A stretch of DNA of 64,000 nt from CAYOWK01 sp964407665 (GTDB lineage: Bacteria > Pseudomonadota > Alphaproteobacteria > Caulobacterales > Hyphomonadaceae), in contig CAYOWK010000005.1 in the NCBI GenBank assembly GCA_964407665.1, positions 1 through 64,000 on the forward strand, in the 5' to 3' direction. Below, piece by piece: positions 33,810 to 42,591 of this stretch. The position numbers were made by a program, and so were the translations under genes. The stretch's first letter is position 1. The number at the start of each line of letters is the position of its first letter. Under the pieces are notes generated by a model. The model was not told the DNA's origin, ran no database searches, and was given only the letters and a program-made list of their open reading frames with translations.

Positions 33810-34790
33810 ATGTTTCGCGGCTGGCTGATCGAGAAAACGGACGCGGGGCAGACCGCCCGCCTGACTGATATCGACGAGGCGCAGCTGCCTGACGGAGACG
33901 TCACGGTGCGCGTGGACTGGTCCACCATCAACTTCAAGGACGGTCTCGCCTTCACCGGCAAGAGCCCCGTGGTCCGCAAATTCCCGATGGTTCCGGGCAT
34001 CGACTATGCCGGCGAAGTCACGGCGAGTTCTAACCCTTCGTTCCACCCGGGCGACCAGGTGATCCTCAACGGCTATGGCGTAGGCGAGACCCACTGGGGT
34101 GGGCTGGCCGGAATCGCGCGCGCAAAGGGCGACTGGCTGGTGAAACGCCCGGCCGGGATATCCGCGAAGCAGGCGATGGCCATCGGCACGGCGGGCTACA
34201 CCGCAATGCTGTGTATCATGGCGCTTGAGCGCAACGGCGTGAACCCGGGCAAAGGCGATATTCTGGTGACAGGCGCCAACGGCGGCGTGGGCAGCGTGTC
34301 GATCGCGCTCCTCTCGAAGCTTGGCTACCGGGTGGTAGCCTCGACAGGGCGGTCCTCCGAGGCCGATTTCCTGATGTCGCTTGGCGCGGCGGAGATCATC
34401 GAGCGCAACGAGCTGTCGCAACCCGGCAAGCCGCTCGGCAAGGAGCGCTGGGCAGGCGCTGTGGACAGCGTCGGCAGCCACACGCTGGCGAACGTGTGCG
34501 CACAGACGAAGTATGGCGGAACGGTCGCGGCCTGCGGACTGGCGCAGGGTATGGACTTCCCCTCATCGGTCGCTCCGTTCATTCTGCGCGGCGTGACACT
34601 GGCGGGCGTGGACAGCGTCATGCGACCGATGGCTGACCGCGTGGAGGCGTGGAGCCGGCTGGCGAAGGACCTCGATCTGGCGAAGCTGGACCTGATAACG
34701 CAAGAGCGTCCGCTCGAGGCCGCCGAGGAGACGGCAAAAGAGGTGCTCGCGGGCAAGATCCGCGGCCGCGTTGTGATCAGGGTGCGGTAG
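33810..34790 (+). CDS. acuI: Acrylyl-CoA reductase-like MDR oxidoreductase (AcuI/YhdH)
   Basis: 326 residues, medium-chain dehydrogenase/reductase lacking the structural zinc lobe. Family-specific blocks: STINFKDGLAFTGKSPVVRK, PGIDYAGEV, GYGVGETHWGGLAG and the NADPH-binding VTGANGGVGSVSIALL (about 151-166). AcuI reduces acryloyl-CoA to propionyl-CoA with NADPH, which protects cells using 3-hydroxypropionate or DMSP. E. coli YhdH is the same family. Start at ATG 33810 behind GGGAGGCGAGG. It sits 6 bases before a small ArsC-like gene and is likely co-transcribed with it. Confidence 0.88.
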   Translation: MFRGWLIEKTDAGQTARLTDIDEAQLPDGDVTVRVDWSTINFKDGLAFTGKSPVVRKFPMVPGIDYAGEVTASSNPSFHPGDQVILNGYGVGETHWGGLAGIARAKGDWLVKRPAGISAKQAMAIGTAGYTAMLCIMALERNGVNPGKGDILVTGANGGVGSVSIALLSKLGYRVVASTGRSSEADFLMSLGAAEIIERNELSQPGKPLGKERWAGAVDSVGSHTLANVCAQTKYGGTVAACGLAQGMDFPSSVAPFILRGVTLAGVDSVMRPMADRVEAWSRLAKDLDLAKLDLITQERPLEAAEETAKEVLAGKIRGRVVIRVR

Positions 34791-34796
34791 CCGTCG

Positions 34797-35141
34797 ATGA
34801 CAGTCGTTTACGGCATCAAGACCTGTGACACGATGACGAAGGCCCGCAAGTGGCTGGACGAGAACGGCGTCGATTATCGCTTTCACGACTACAGGGCTGA
34901 CGGCATCGACCGGCCGACCCTGAAGCGCTGGATCAAGGCGATTGGCTGGGAAGCCCTCCTGAACAAGGCCAGCACGACCTTCCGCCAGCTGCCCGACACT
35001 GACAAAGCGGGGATCGATGAAGGGAAGGCGGTCGAGCTGATGCTCGAACAGCCGACCCTCATCAAGCGTCCAGTGCTTGAGGATGAGCGGGGGATTGTGA
35101 CGGGCTTCCGTCCCGAAACGTATCGGGCGCGGTTCGGCTGA
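34797..35141 (+). CDS. ArsC/Spx-family protein (YffB-like)
   Basis: 114 residues with the thioredoxin-like ArsC fold. VVYGIKTCDTMTKARKWLDE (3-22) carries the single N-terminal Cys10 of the Spx/MgsR/YffB type. FHDYRADGIDR and the cis-Pro segment LIKRPVLEDERGIVTGF close the glutathione-binding side. It lacks the later cysteines needed for a full arsenate reductase cycle. Spx proper is a Firmicutes regulator; this proteobacterial branch has an unclear reductase role. Six bases after the AcuI-like gene. Confidence 0.87.
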   Translation: MTVVYGIKTCDTMTKARKWLDENGVDYRFHDYRADGIDRPTLKRWIKAIGWEALLNKASTTFRQLPDTDKAGIDEGKAVELMLEQPTLIKRPVLEDERGIVTGFRPETYRARFG

Positions 35142-35269
35142 CACCCTCGGCTGGCTTCAGGACACGGTAAATAAACGCGGCGTAATGACCGCCGGGGTGG
35201 ACGTTTCGCTGATTGGCGACTATGTAGCGCTCATCGAAGCCCTCCAAAAACTGAGTCCCCCCTCACTTC

Positions 35270-35740
35270 ATGCTGCCAAAGAACTCGACTTTTGAAGATC
35301 GGCAGGCCGCATCGGCCGCCGCCAAGAAGGCGCTCCTCGAGAAATTCAAGCCCAAGCCGATGGTCCAGGCGGAAGCGCCTATCGACCATTCCGCGCAAAA
35401 GGCCGAGCGCATCGCTGAAATCCGCCGTCAGCGCGAGGAAGAAAAACTCGCACGTCAGAAGGCGCGTGAGGAAGCCGAGATCCGCGCCGAGCTGGAACGC
35501 AAGGCTGCCCTTGAAGCTGCCGAGAACGCCAAGGTGGAAGCCCAGCGCATGACCGACGCTGAAAAGCGCGCGGATCGCAAGGCTCGCAAGAAAGAGATGA
35601 AGGAAGTCGCGAAGAGCAAGAAGGAGCAGCGTCTGCAGACGACGACTCGTTCGACCTCCAGCGCCCCCGAGGATCGCGCCTACGACGCCCGCCGCGAGCA
35701 CGAGCGCTATATTGCCGAGCTCGAACGCCGCCGCGCCTAG
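35270..35740 (+). CDS. DUF6481 family highly charged helical protein
   Basis: 156 residues, nearly all predicted helix, rich in Lys, Arg, Glu and Ala. The N-terminus STFEDRQAASAAAKKALLEK is the DUF6481 signature. The middle (45-125) is a long charged single helix or coiled coil (REEEKLARQKAREEAEIRAE). The C-terminus is REHERYIAELERRRA. No function is known; the charge suggests RNA or ribosome association, which is inference. No good ribosome binding site is visible before ATG 35270. An intrinsic terminator follows at 35764-35795. Confidence 0.8.
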   Translation: MLPKNSTFEDRQAASAAAKKALLEKFKPKPMVQAEAPIDHSAQKAERIAEIRRQREEEKLARQKAREEAEIRAELERKAALEAAENAKVEAQRMTDAEKRADRKARKKEMKEVAKSKKEQRLQTTTRSTSSAPEDRAYDARREHERYIAELERRRA

Positions 35741-35763
35741 CTTTTTCAGCGCGTTGTCATTCG

Positions 35764-35795
35764 AAACAGCGTCCGGTTCGCCGGGCGCTGTTTTT
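35764..35795 (+). terminator. Rho-independent terminator after the DUF6481 gene
   Basis: AAACAGCG (35764-35771) pairs with CGCTGTTT (35786-35793), inner CCGG/CCGG around a stable TTCG tetraloop, then a T-run ending at 35795. Lies 24 bases past the stop codon. Confidence 0.92.
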
Positions 35796-35962
35796 GTTTC
35801 GGGTCTCCGGCCAGAGACGTGGGACGGACCGGGGGCGGACAGCCCGCGATTCGACCCGCGAAATAATTCGTAGCAGGCTGCATCCAGATGCAGGGCCCCC
35901 CGCCTCTTATTAGCATGAGAGCAGCGCAAGGCTGCCGATAAAACAGAGAAAAGGCGTCTGAT

Positions 35963-36334
35963 ATGGGTCCGGAAATTGTTGTGCCGACGGGGATGTTTGC
36001 GGCGATCGTGGCCGCGATCTGGCTGGTCAACTGGTTTGCCATGCGCAAGCGTGCGGAGGCGTTCGCCACCCTGCGCCTGGCCATCGAAAAGGGTCAGGAA
36101 ATCACGCCTGCGGCGATGGAAGCCATGTCCCGGATGAAGCACCCGAAGGCCGATCTGCGGTCGGGCATCCTGTGCATCGCCCTGGCGCTGGCGTTCGGGG
36201 CTCTGGCCGCGATCGTGGGCTCGGCAGAGCCTGAGGCGATCCGTCCGATGCTGGGCGTTGGCGTGTTCCCGCTCTTTCTGGGGCTGGCGTTCATCGGACT
36301 GCATGTCTTCACGAACGACAAGCCCGCAGCCTGA
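35963..36334 (+). CDS. DUF6249 family membrane protein
   Basis: 123 residues. N-terminal helix (VPTGMFAAIVAAIWLVNWFAM, 7-27), a cytoplasmic loop with LRLAIEKGQEITPAAMEAM, the charged HPKADLRSGILCIALALAFG leading into helix 2, and a last helix VGVFPLFLGLAFIGLHVF. This matches DUF6249, whose members often precede ECF sigma factor genes. The next gene starts 4 bases after its stop, so they form an operon. Role unknown. Confidence 0.8.
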   Translation: MGPEIVVPTGMFAAIVAAIWLVNWFAMRKRAEAFATLRLAIEKGQEITPAAMEAMSRMKHPKADLRSGILCIALALAFGALAAIVGSAEPEAIRPMLGVGVFPLFLGLAFIGLHVFTNDKPAA

Positions 36335-36337
36335 CCG

Positions 36338-36889
36338 ATGGAGCGGGCCTGGGACGGGGCGGGCGAGCGGGACAACGAAGCGGACCTCGCCCGCGCCGCC
36401 ATGCGCGGAGACCGGGGAGCGTTCGAACGGCTGGTGAAGCGTCATCAGGCTTCCGTTCGGGCGCTCTCCCGCCGACTTTGCGGATCGATGGCGGATGGCG
36501 ATGACATAGCCCAGTCGGCTTTCCTGCAGGCCTGGCGCAGGCGGGAGACGTGGCAGGGCGGGTCCTTCAAGGGCTGGGTCTGCGCAATCGCCTACCGCAT
36601 CTTCCTGCACGGGAAGCGCAGCGCGGCGGCGATGTATGGTGCTGAGCTGGAGGACGCGGATGCATTCGCGGCCCCCGCAGATGACAGCAGCGAGCGGCTG
36701 GATCTGATCCGGGCGTTCGCTGAGCTGGAGCCGAAAGAACGCGCGGCGGTAGCGCTCTGCCTCGGGTCCGGCCTGTCCCATCCGGAAGCGGCCATCATCA
36801 TGCACGCACCGATCGGAACGGTGAAGTCATGGGTGAACAGGGGGCGGTCAAAGCTGCAGGCGCGTCTGGCCGCGTATGCGAAGGCGTGA
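36338..36889 (+). CDS. ECF-type RNA polymerase sigma factor
   Basis: 183 residues. Region 2: AFERLVKRHQASVRALSRRL and DGDDIAQSAFLQAWRRRETW (about 28-72), which bind core polymerase and the -10 element. Region 4: ELEPKERAAVALCLGSGLSHPEAAIIMHAPIGTVKSWVNRGRSKL, split here by function, reads the -35 element. No extra C-terminal domain. It is flanked by a DUF6249 membrane protein and a short membrane protein that may hold it inactive. Target genes are unknown; no autoregulated promoter was identified upstream. Confidence 0.9.
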   Translation: MERAWDGAGERDNEADLARAAMRGDRGAFERLVKRHQASVRALSRRLCGSMADGDDIAQSAFLQAWRRRETWQGGSFKGWVCAIAYRIFLHGKRSAAAMYGAELEDADAFAAPADDSSERLDLIRAFAELEPKERAAVALCLGSGLSHPEAAIIMHAPIGTVKSWVNRGRSKLQARLAAYAKA

Positions 36890-36914
36890 GAGTGTGAGGA
36901 TGTTCGGAGACACC

Positions 36915-37268
36915 ATGCGGATGCGAGGCGAATACGACAACGATCTCGAGCGTCTGCTTGCGGCTGATGAGGCCGGCATTCGCGACGATGGATTCACGCG
37001 GCATGTGATGTCGGGCGCCGGTCGCCGGTCCGGGTTTCGGCGGTGGACGATCCTGGCGTCCGGATGTGCCGGAGCGCTGGTCGCAACGACCAGCATACTG
37101 GCCTGGCTCGGTCCTGCTGGCGGTGTGTTGGCGTCGACGACCGTGCGGGTGCAGGTGCTAAGCCTCGATATCAACGTGCCCGCCGATCCTTCCATCGGGA
37201 TCGCCATGGCAGTGGCTCTCGCCCTTGCCGGATCGCTGGCTGCCATCGGAATCGCGCGCGAGATCTGA
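36915..37268 (+). CDS. Short membrane protein next to the ECF sigma gene, possible anti-sigma
   Basis: 117 residues: a cytoplasmic N-terminus with NDLERLLAADEAGIRDDGFT (8-27), then two membrane helices (about 45-68 and 90-113) around a short periplasmic loop. The ADEAGIRDDGFT stretch resembles the start of small sigma-linked membrane proteins in proteobacteria, but the classic zinc anti-sigma HxxxCxxC motif is absent. I choose ATG 36915, which has CGGAGA upstream; in-frame ATGs at 36876 and 36900 are possible. Anti-sigma function is inferred from position only. Confidence 0.6.
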   Translation: MRMRGEYDNDLERLLAADEAGIRDDGFTRHVMSGAGRRSGFRRWTILASGCAGALVATTSILAWLGPAGGVLASTTVRVQVLSLDINVPADPSIGIAMAVALALAGSLAAIGIAREI

Positions 37269-37326
37269 CCCTTCCCAGAACCCGGCCAAAGGCGCATCCT
37301 CCGCAGCAGGTGCGCGGGGTAGGCGA

Positions 37327-37908
37327 ATGGGATCACTTTTTTTCTTTGTCGTGGGGTGGGCGCTGTTTTTCGGCTCGCACCTCTATTCCGCGGTCCGCCC
37401 GCGCGGTGACAGGGACATCCGCCATACCGCGCGCGGACCCTACATGGCCGTCTACTCGCTGGTCTCGATCGCCGGACTGGTGATGCTGATCTACGGATAC
37501 GGCTTCCTGCGAAACACCATTCCGGTCTGGGATCCCCCGGCCTGGACGCGGCATGTGGCGATGACGCTGATGCTGCCGGCCATGATCCTTCTGGTCGCGG
37601 CCTACGCGCCGGCGGGACGCATCAAGATGGCCGTCAAGCATCCGATGCTGGCGGCCGTGAAGATCTGGGCCGCAGCTCACCTTGTTGCGAATGGCGACCT
37701 GTTCTCGATCATCCTGTTCGCATCGTTCCTTGCGTTCGGCGTCATCGACCGGATTGCGGTCAAGAAGCGCGGCGACAATGGGCCGTCCGGCTCTCCGTCG
37801 ACCGCGGGTGACTTGATTGCGCTGGGAGTAGGAATCGCCGCGTATGGGGTGTTCCTGGTGTGGGGCCATTCCGCGCTCATCGGCGTGCCGCTGCTGCAGA
37901 CGCGCTGA
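37327..37908 (+). CDS. NnrU-family membrane protein
   Basis: 193 residues with five or six membrane helices. LFFFVVGWALFFGSHLYSAV is the NnrU start, then MAVYSLVSIAGLVMLIYGYG, and IKMAVKHPMLAAVKIWAAAHLVANGDL carries the conserved HP and H-x-x-x-NGD residues. NnrU was named in denitrification but the family (also linked to Z-ISO, a haem-dependent carotene isomerase) is broader. No denitrification genes lie here. ATG 37327 matches the family start. Confidence 0.85.
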   Translation: MGSLFFFVVGWALFFGSHLYSAVRPRGDRDIRHTARGPYMAVYSLVSIAGLVMLIYGYGFLRNTIPVWDPPAWTRHVAMTLMLPAMILLVAAYAPAGRIKMAVKHPMLAAVKIWAAAHLVANGDLFSIILFASFLAFGVIDRIAVKKRGDNGPSGSPSTAGDLIALGVGIAAYGVFLVWGHSALIGVPLLQTR

Positions 37909-37982
37909 ATTGCGCCGCAGCGGCTAACCCGTTAGGTCTTGCGCCAGTTCGATAGTCCCGCAGCTTGAGGGGGAGACACCCC

Positions 37983-38810
37983 ATGTCCGCACAGGTCCAG
38001 ACGGCCCGCAAGACCGTGCGCGATATCGCGGCGGCCAAGGGCGGCACGCCGCTGGTGTGCCTGACGGCTTACACCGCCCCGATGGCCGAGATTCTGGATG
38101 AACGGTGCGACCTGCTTCTGGTCGGCGATTCCGTCGGCATGGTCGTTCACGGCCTTCCGACGACGGTGGGCGTTACGGTCGAGATGATGATCCTGCACGG
38201 GCAGGCGGTGATGCGGACGTCGAAGCGCGCCTTCGTGGTCGTGGACATGCCGTTCGGCTCATATGAGGCCAGCCCCGAGCAGGCGTTCATGAACGCCTCG
38301 CGGATCATGAAGGAGACCGGCTGCCAGGCCGTCAAGATCGAGGCCGGAGCCTACGCTGCAGACACGGTGCGTTATCTGGTCGAGCGGGGCATCCCGGTGA
38401 TGGCGCATGTGGGGCTGCGCCCGCAGGCGACCAATGTCGATGGCGGCTTCAAGGCCAAGGGCCGGACCGACGCCGAGAGAAACAAGACTATCGAAGAGGC
38501 GGTCGCCGCCGACGAGGCCGGGTGCTTCGCCATGGTGATCGAGGGGGTGGCCGAGGATCTCGCGGCCCGCATAACGGCGCAGGTCGGCTGCCCGACGGTG
38601 GGCATCGGGGCTTCCGCGGCGTGCGATGGCCAGATCCTGGTAACGGACGATCTCTTGGGCATGTTCGAGTGGACGCCGAAGTTCGTTCGCAAGTTCGCAG
38701 ACCTGCGGACAGAGATCAGTCGTGCGACAGAGGCCTGGGCGACAGAGGTCCGGGAGCGCAAATTCCCGTCCCGGCAGGAAATTTACGTGTTCAAACAGCC
38801 GCAAGACTGA
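37983..38810 (+). CDS. panB: 3-methyl-2-oxobutanoate hydroxymethyltransferase PanB
   Basis: 275 residues, full PanB length. Motifs: VCLTAYTAPMAEILDE, LLVGDSVGMVVHG (Asp binds Mg), VVVDMPFGSYEASPEQA, VKIEAG, VMAHVGLRPQ, GIGASAACDGQILVTDDLLG. It transfers a hydroxymethyl group from 5,10-methylene-tetrahydrofolate to 2-oxoisovalerate, the first committed step to pantothenate and CoA. GGGGGAGA lies before ATG 37983. panC is not adjacent, so it stands alone between an NnrU-like gene and the yfgM-like/bamB/der group. Confidence 0.96.
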   Translation: MSAQVQTARKTVRDIAAAKGGTPLVCLTAYTAPMAEILDERCDLLLVGDSVGMVVHGLPTTVGVTVEMMILHGQAVMRTSKRAFVVVDMPFGSYEASPEQAFMNASRIMKETGCQAVKIEAGAYAADTVRYLVERGIPVMAHVGLRPQATNVDGGFKAKGRTDAERNKTIEEAVAADEAGCFAMVIEGVAEDLAARITAQVGCPTVGIGASAACDGQILVTDDLLGMFEWTPKFVRKFADLRTEISRATEAWATEVRERKFPSRQEIYVFKQPQD

Positions 38811-38887
38811 ACAGCCTTCTCGAATTGCGGTTGGTGCGGGGCGCCGCTAAGTTGCCCCCGATTTCACATGCCGGGAGCAACCTCGTT

Positions 38888-39592
38888 TTGAGCGACGATT
38901 TTATCAACGAGGTCAACGAAGGGCTTGCCCGCGACCAGTGGACGGCGCGCTGGAAAGCGGCGCAGCCGTGGATTTTCGGCGGCATCGCCGCGATTCTGGC
39001 CGGCGTCGGCGGGTTCGAAGCCTGGAAATGGTGGAAGGCCGATACGATCGACGCCGCCGCCGTGAAGTTCCACGCCGCCGTCAGCTCGCTGGAAGCCGGC
39101 AAGCCGGCTGACGCGATCCCGGTGCTGAAGGAACTGGCCGGAGGCGGCAGCGGCTTTGGTGTGCTCGCCGGCAATCTGCTGGCCGAGGCCGAGAAGGCCA
39201 ATGGCGGCGACCCGGCGACGATTGCTGCTGCCTTCGATACCGTGGCGGATGAAAAGGGCGTGTTTGCCGAGCTGGCGGCTCTCAAGGCTGCCTACGCGCT
39301 GGCGGACACCGCAACTCTGGCGGATCTGGACGCACGGCTGAAGCCGGTGATCGCAAAGGGCGGCGGCGTCAGCGCCCTTGCCCGCGAACTGCTTGCGGCC
39401 AAGGCGCTGGATTCCGGCGACATCGAACGGGCTCGTGCAGACTATCAGGCCCTGTCGCTCGACCTCGATGCGCCGCAGCAGCTCCAGAACCGGGCGCGCC
39501 AGGCGCTTCTGACCCTGCCCAAGGTAGCCGCTGCGGCTGCTGTACCTTCCGCCGGACCCGTTACTGACGAGAAAGCACAGGCTTCTGAATGA
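38888..39592 (+). CDS. YfgM-like membrane-anchored TPR protein
   Basis: 234 residues. A short cytoplasmic N-terminus (SDDFINEVNEGLARDQWTARWK) precedes one membrane helix (PWIFGGIAAILAGVGGFEAW), and the rest is a periplasmic TPR-like helical domain. This is the YfgM/TPR_21 layout, a SecYEG- and chaperone-linked protein. The start is TTG 38888, supported by GGGAGCAA eight bases upstream and by the family N-terminus; no ATG lies at the right place. It overlaps bamB by 4 bases (ATGA), and the yfgM-bamB-der order is as in E. coli, which supports a role in outer membrane protein traffic. Confidence 0.88.
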   Translation: MSDDFINEVNEGLARDQWTARWKAAQPWIFGGIAAILAGVGGFEAWKWWKADTIDAAAVKFHAAVSSLEAGKPADAIPVLKELAGGGSGFGVLAGNLLAEAEKANGGDPATIAAAFDTVADEKGVFAELAALKAAYALADTATLADLDARLKPVIAKGGGVSALARELLAAKALDSGDIERARADYQALSLDLDAPQQLQNRARQALLTLPKVAAAAAVPSAGPVTDEKAQASE

Positions 39593-40926
39593 ACGTGTTG
39601 CGTACGACCTGCGTGATGGTGGCTGTCGCTGGTGCTCTGGCAACCAGCGGCTGCAGCCTGTTTGGCGGCGGCTCCAAGGGGCCGTCCGAGGAAGAGATGG
39701 CCTCCCGGGTCAGCCTCAGCCTGCTCGACCAGAAGCTGGCTGCCGACGCCACGCTCGCCGAGACCGTCGTCGAGTTGCCTCCTGCCGTTCCGGCCGTTGA
39801 CTGGACCCAGGCGGGCGGCGGCGCAGCCAAGTTTGCGGGCCACATCTCGGCGGCGCCGGAGCTGAAAGTCGACTGGCGCGCCAAGGTGGGCGAGGGCTCC
39901 TCGCGCCACAAGCGGATCGTCGCCACCCCCGTCATCAAGGACAATCGCGTCTACGTGGTGGACGCCAGCCAGACGATCTCTGTCTACGACACGGAAAGCG
40001 GCTCGCGGATCTGGCGCCATGAACTCAAGTCCGGCAGCAAGCGCGACGTAACGGCGGTCGGGAACGGCCTCGCCATTGCGGGCGACAAGCTGATCGTTAC
40101 GTCCGGCTACGGTTTCGTGTCTGCGCACAGCCTGACGGACGGTACGGAACTCTGGCGCCACCAGACCGACGCCCCGCTGTCGAGCTCTCCTGTCATCCTG
40201 GGCGAACGCGCCTTCATCACCAGCACCAACAACGAGCTCTACGCCATCGATCTGGCGAACGGTGCGGTGATCTGGACCGATCAGGCCATTGCCGAGACGG
40301 CCCGGATCCTGTCTTCGCCCAGCCCGGCGGTTAACCAGGACCTGCTTGTCGCTCCGTTCTCCTCGGGTGAGCTGATCGCCTACATCCCGGCTAACGGCCG
40401 CCGCCTGTGGCAGGACACCCTGACCACCCAGGGCCGCTTCACGCCGCTTTCGGCCATTAACGACATTGCTGGCCGCCCCTCCATCGAGGACGGCGTGGTT
40501 TACGCAGCCAGCTATTCTGGGGTCGTCACCGCAATCGATGCACGCTCGGGCCAGCGCATCTGGAGCATCCTGTTCGGATCGCGGCAGGGACCGGTTGCCG
40601 CAGGACCTTACCTGTTTGTGGTGGGCGTCGATGGGCAGGTCGCCTGCCTGAACAAGATCGACGGCAAGGTTGTCTGGGTGCGGGATCTGCCCGCCTACAA
40701 GAACCAGACCCAGAAGCAGAACCGGATTGTCTGGTCCGGACCGCTGATTGTTTCCGACCGCGTGATCGTCACGTCTTCGGAGGGCGAACTGGTCGCGCTT
40801 TCGGCCAAAACCGGCGAAACGGTGGGAGAACTGAAGATCGGCAGCGAGATTTATGTCCCGCCCGTCGCTGGTTCGGGCCGAATCTTCGTTCTGTCTGACT
40901 CTGGACAGCTGACCGCGATCAAGTAG
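39589..40926 (+). CDS. bamB: Outer membrane assembly lipoprotein BamB
   Basis: 445 residues. Lipoprotein signal (VMVAVAGALATSGC, acylated Cys22), then an eight-bladed PQQ-type beta-propeller: repeated blades such as VYVVDASQTISVYDTESGSRIW, split by GTELWRHQ, ELYAIDLANGAVIW and GELVALSAKTGETVGEL. BamB scaffolds BamA in the machine that folds beta-barrel proteins into the outer membrane, including receptors like that at 11147-13819 and TolC. Its start overlaps the YfgM-like gene stop, and der follows 70 bases on. Confidence 0.93.
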   Translation: MNVLRTTCVMVAVAGALATSGCSLFGGGSKGPSEEEMASRVSLSLLDQKLAADATLAETVVELPPAVPAVDWTQAGGGAAKFAGHISAAPELKVDWRAKVGEGSSRHKRIVATPVIKDNRVYVVDASQTISVYDTESGSRIWRHELKSGSKRDVTAVGNGLAIAGDKLIVTSGYGFVSAHSLTDGTELWRHQTDAPLSSSPVILGERAFITSTNNELYAIDLANGAVIWTDQAIAETARILSSPSPAVNQDLLVAPFSSGELIAYIPANGRRLWQDTLTTQGRFTPLSAINDIAGRPSIEDGVVYAASYSGVVTAIDARSGQRIWSILFGSRQGPVAAGPYLFVVGVDGQVACLNKIDGKVVWVRDLPAYKNQTQKQNRIVWSGPLIVSDRVIVTSSEGELVALSAKTGETVGELKIGSEIYVPPVAGSGRIFVLSDSGQLTAIK

Positions 40927-40996
40927 AGGACGCGGGTAGGGCGGCTCAAAGTCAGGGTCTGCCGAAGCGCCGCGGTCCGGCGCAGGAGATATCACC

Positions 40997-42391
40997 ATGG
41001 TGCTGACGGTCGCAATCGTCGGGCGCCCCAACGTCGGCAAGTCCACGCTGTTCAACCGGCTCGCAGGCCGCAAGATCGCTATTGTGGACGACCAGCCGGG
41101 CGTGACGCGCGACCGCAAGGAAGTTCATGGCCGCCTCGGCGACCTGGACATGATGATCGTGGATACGGCCGGTTTCGAGGATGTCACGGACTCCTCGCTC
41201 GAGGCCCGGATGCGCAAGCAGACCGAAACCGCTATCGAGCAGGCGGACATCTCCCTGTTCGTCTATGACGCCCGCGAGGGGGTGACGGCGCTGGATGAGC
41301 GTTTCGCCCAGCTGGTGCGGCGCTCCAACAAGCCGGTCGTGCTGATCGCCAACAAGTGCGAGGGCCGCCAGGGCGAGCCCGGATACATGGAAGCCTGGCG
41401 TCTGGGCCTGGGGGATGCGATCCCCCTGTCTGCCGAGCATGGCGAAGGGCTTTCAGATCTCTACGAGGCCCTTATTGGAACCGGCGTCGCCGGGACCGAG
41501 GCGCCGGACGTCATCGAGGCGCAGGAAGCCGGAGACGCGTTCGACCCGGACGCCGAAGCGCCGCCAGAGGATCTGACCAAGCCGATCCGGATCGCGTTTG
41601 TCGGCCGCCCGAATGCCGGCAAGTCGACGTTGCTCAACCAGATCCTGGGCGACGACCGCTTTGTCACCGGCCCGGAGGCGGGGATCACGCGCGATGCGGT
41701 CTCCGTCGCGTGGACCTGGGGCGGCCGCCAGATGAAGCTGGTCGATACCGCGGGGTTGAGAAAACGCGCCCGCGTTCAGGAGAAGCTGGAACGCGCATCC
41801 ACCCACGAGACGATCCACGCCATCCAGTTCTCGGACGTGGTCGTGGTCGTGATGGACCCACGCGACGCCTTCGAAAAGCAGGACCTGCAGATCGCCAATC
41901 TGGTTCTGCGCGAGGGGCGGGGCATCGTGTTCTGCGTGACCAAGTGGGACACGGTCGAGGATCCTGTCGCCGCCCGCCGCGAGCTGGAGCTGGTGATGGC
42001 GGAGAAGATCCCGCACGCAAAGGGCGCGCCGCTGGCCTGCGTGTCCGGCGTCACGGGCCGCAACATCGAGAAGATGATGGATTCGTGCATCAAGGTGCAC
42101 AAGGACTGGTCCGCCCGCGTGAAGACGCGCGATCTCAATGACTGGCTGAAATACGTCACCCAGAAGCACCCGCCGCCGGCGCCTGAAGGCAAGCGCATCA
42201 AGCCGCGCTACATGGCGCAGATGAAGACGCGCCCGCCGACTTTCGTACTGATGGCCTCGCGCGGCAACGATATGCCGGAGCCCTACAAGCGCTACCTGAT
42301 CAGCGAACTGCGCGAGGCGTTCGACATGCCCGGCGTCCCGATCCGGCTGTTCGTGCGGCAGGGCAAAAACCCCTACGCGGACGAAGATTGA
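40997..42391 (+). CDS. der: Ribosome assembly GTPase Der (EngA)
   Basis: 464 residues with the tandem G domains unique to Der. G domain 1: GRPNVGKSTLFNRL (10-23), DTAGFED, NKCEG. G domain 2: GRPNAGKSTLLNQIL (about 203-217), DTAGLRKRAR, TKWD. The C-terminal KH-like domain holds RIKPRYMAQMKTRPPTFVLM and ends GKNPYADED. The acidic linker DAFDPDAEAPPEDL joins the two. Der binds late 50S subunits and is essential in most bacteria. Third gene of the yfgM-like/bamB/der group. Confidence 0.97.
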   Translation: MVLTVAIVGRPNVGKSTLFNRLAGRKIAIVDDQPGVTRDRKEVHGRLGDLDMMIVDTAGFEDVTDSSLEARMRKQTETAIEQADISLFVYDAREGVTALDERFAQLVRRSNKPVVLIANKCEGRQGEPGYMEAWRLGLGDAIPLSAEHGEGLSDLYEALIGTGVAGTEAPDVIEAQEAGDAFDPDAEAPPEDLTKPIRIAFVGRPNAGKSTLLNQILGDDRFVTGPEAGITRDAVSVAWTWGGRQMKLVDTAGLRKRARVQEKLERASTHETIHAIQFSDVVVVVMDPRDAFEKQDLQIANLVLREGRGIVFCVTKWDTVEDPVAARRELELVMAEKIPHAKGAPLACVSGVTGRNIEKMMDSCIKVHKDWSARVKTRDLNDWLKYVTQKHPPPAPEGKRIKPRYMAQMKTRPPTFVLMASRGNDMPEPYKRYLISELREAFDMPGVPIRLFVRQGKNPYADED

Positions 42392-42418
42392 GGCTGTTGC
42401 CCCGTCGCCAAGCCGGCT

Positions 42419-42526
42419 GTCATTCCGGAGGCTGCGCAGCAGCTATCCGGAATCCAGAACTACCTGCGATCCGGGTGAGATACTGGATTGCGGGGCGGCG
42501 GATCTTTGGTCCTTGCCCGGAATGAC
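42419..42526. repeat. Second REP/BIME-like inverted repeat
   Basis: Outer arms GTCATTCCGG (42419-42428) and CCGGAATGAC (42517-42526) are exact inverted copies. Inside, CCGGAATCCAG and CTGGATT also face each other. Same architecture as the pair at 2234-2358 (TCAT-CCGG ... CTGGAT), though the core sequence differs. It separates the convergent der and bfr genes. Confidence 0.75.
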
Positions 42527-42591
42527 ACCGTTCAGTTGTGCTTCGACTCCGGCCGAACATCGGAGACCGTCGCCGCTCACAACTGCTGGTG

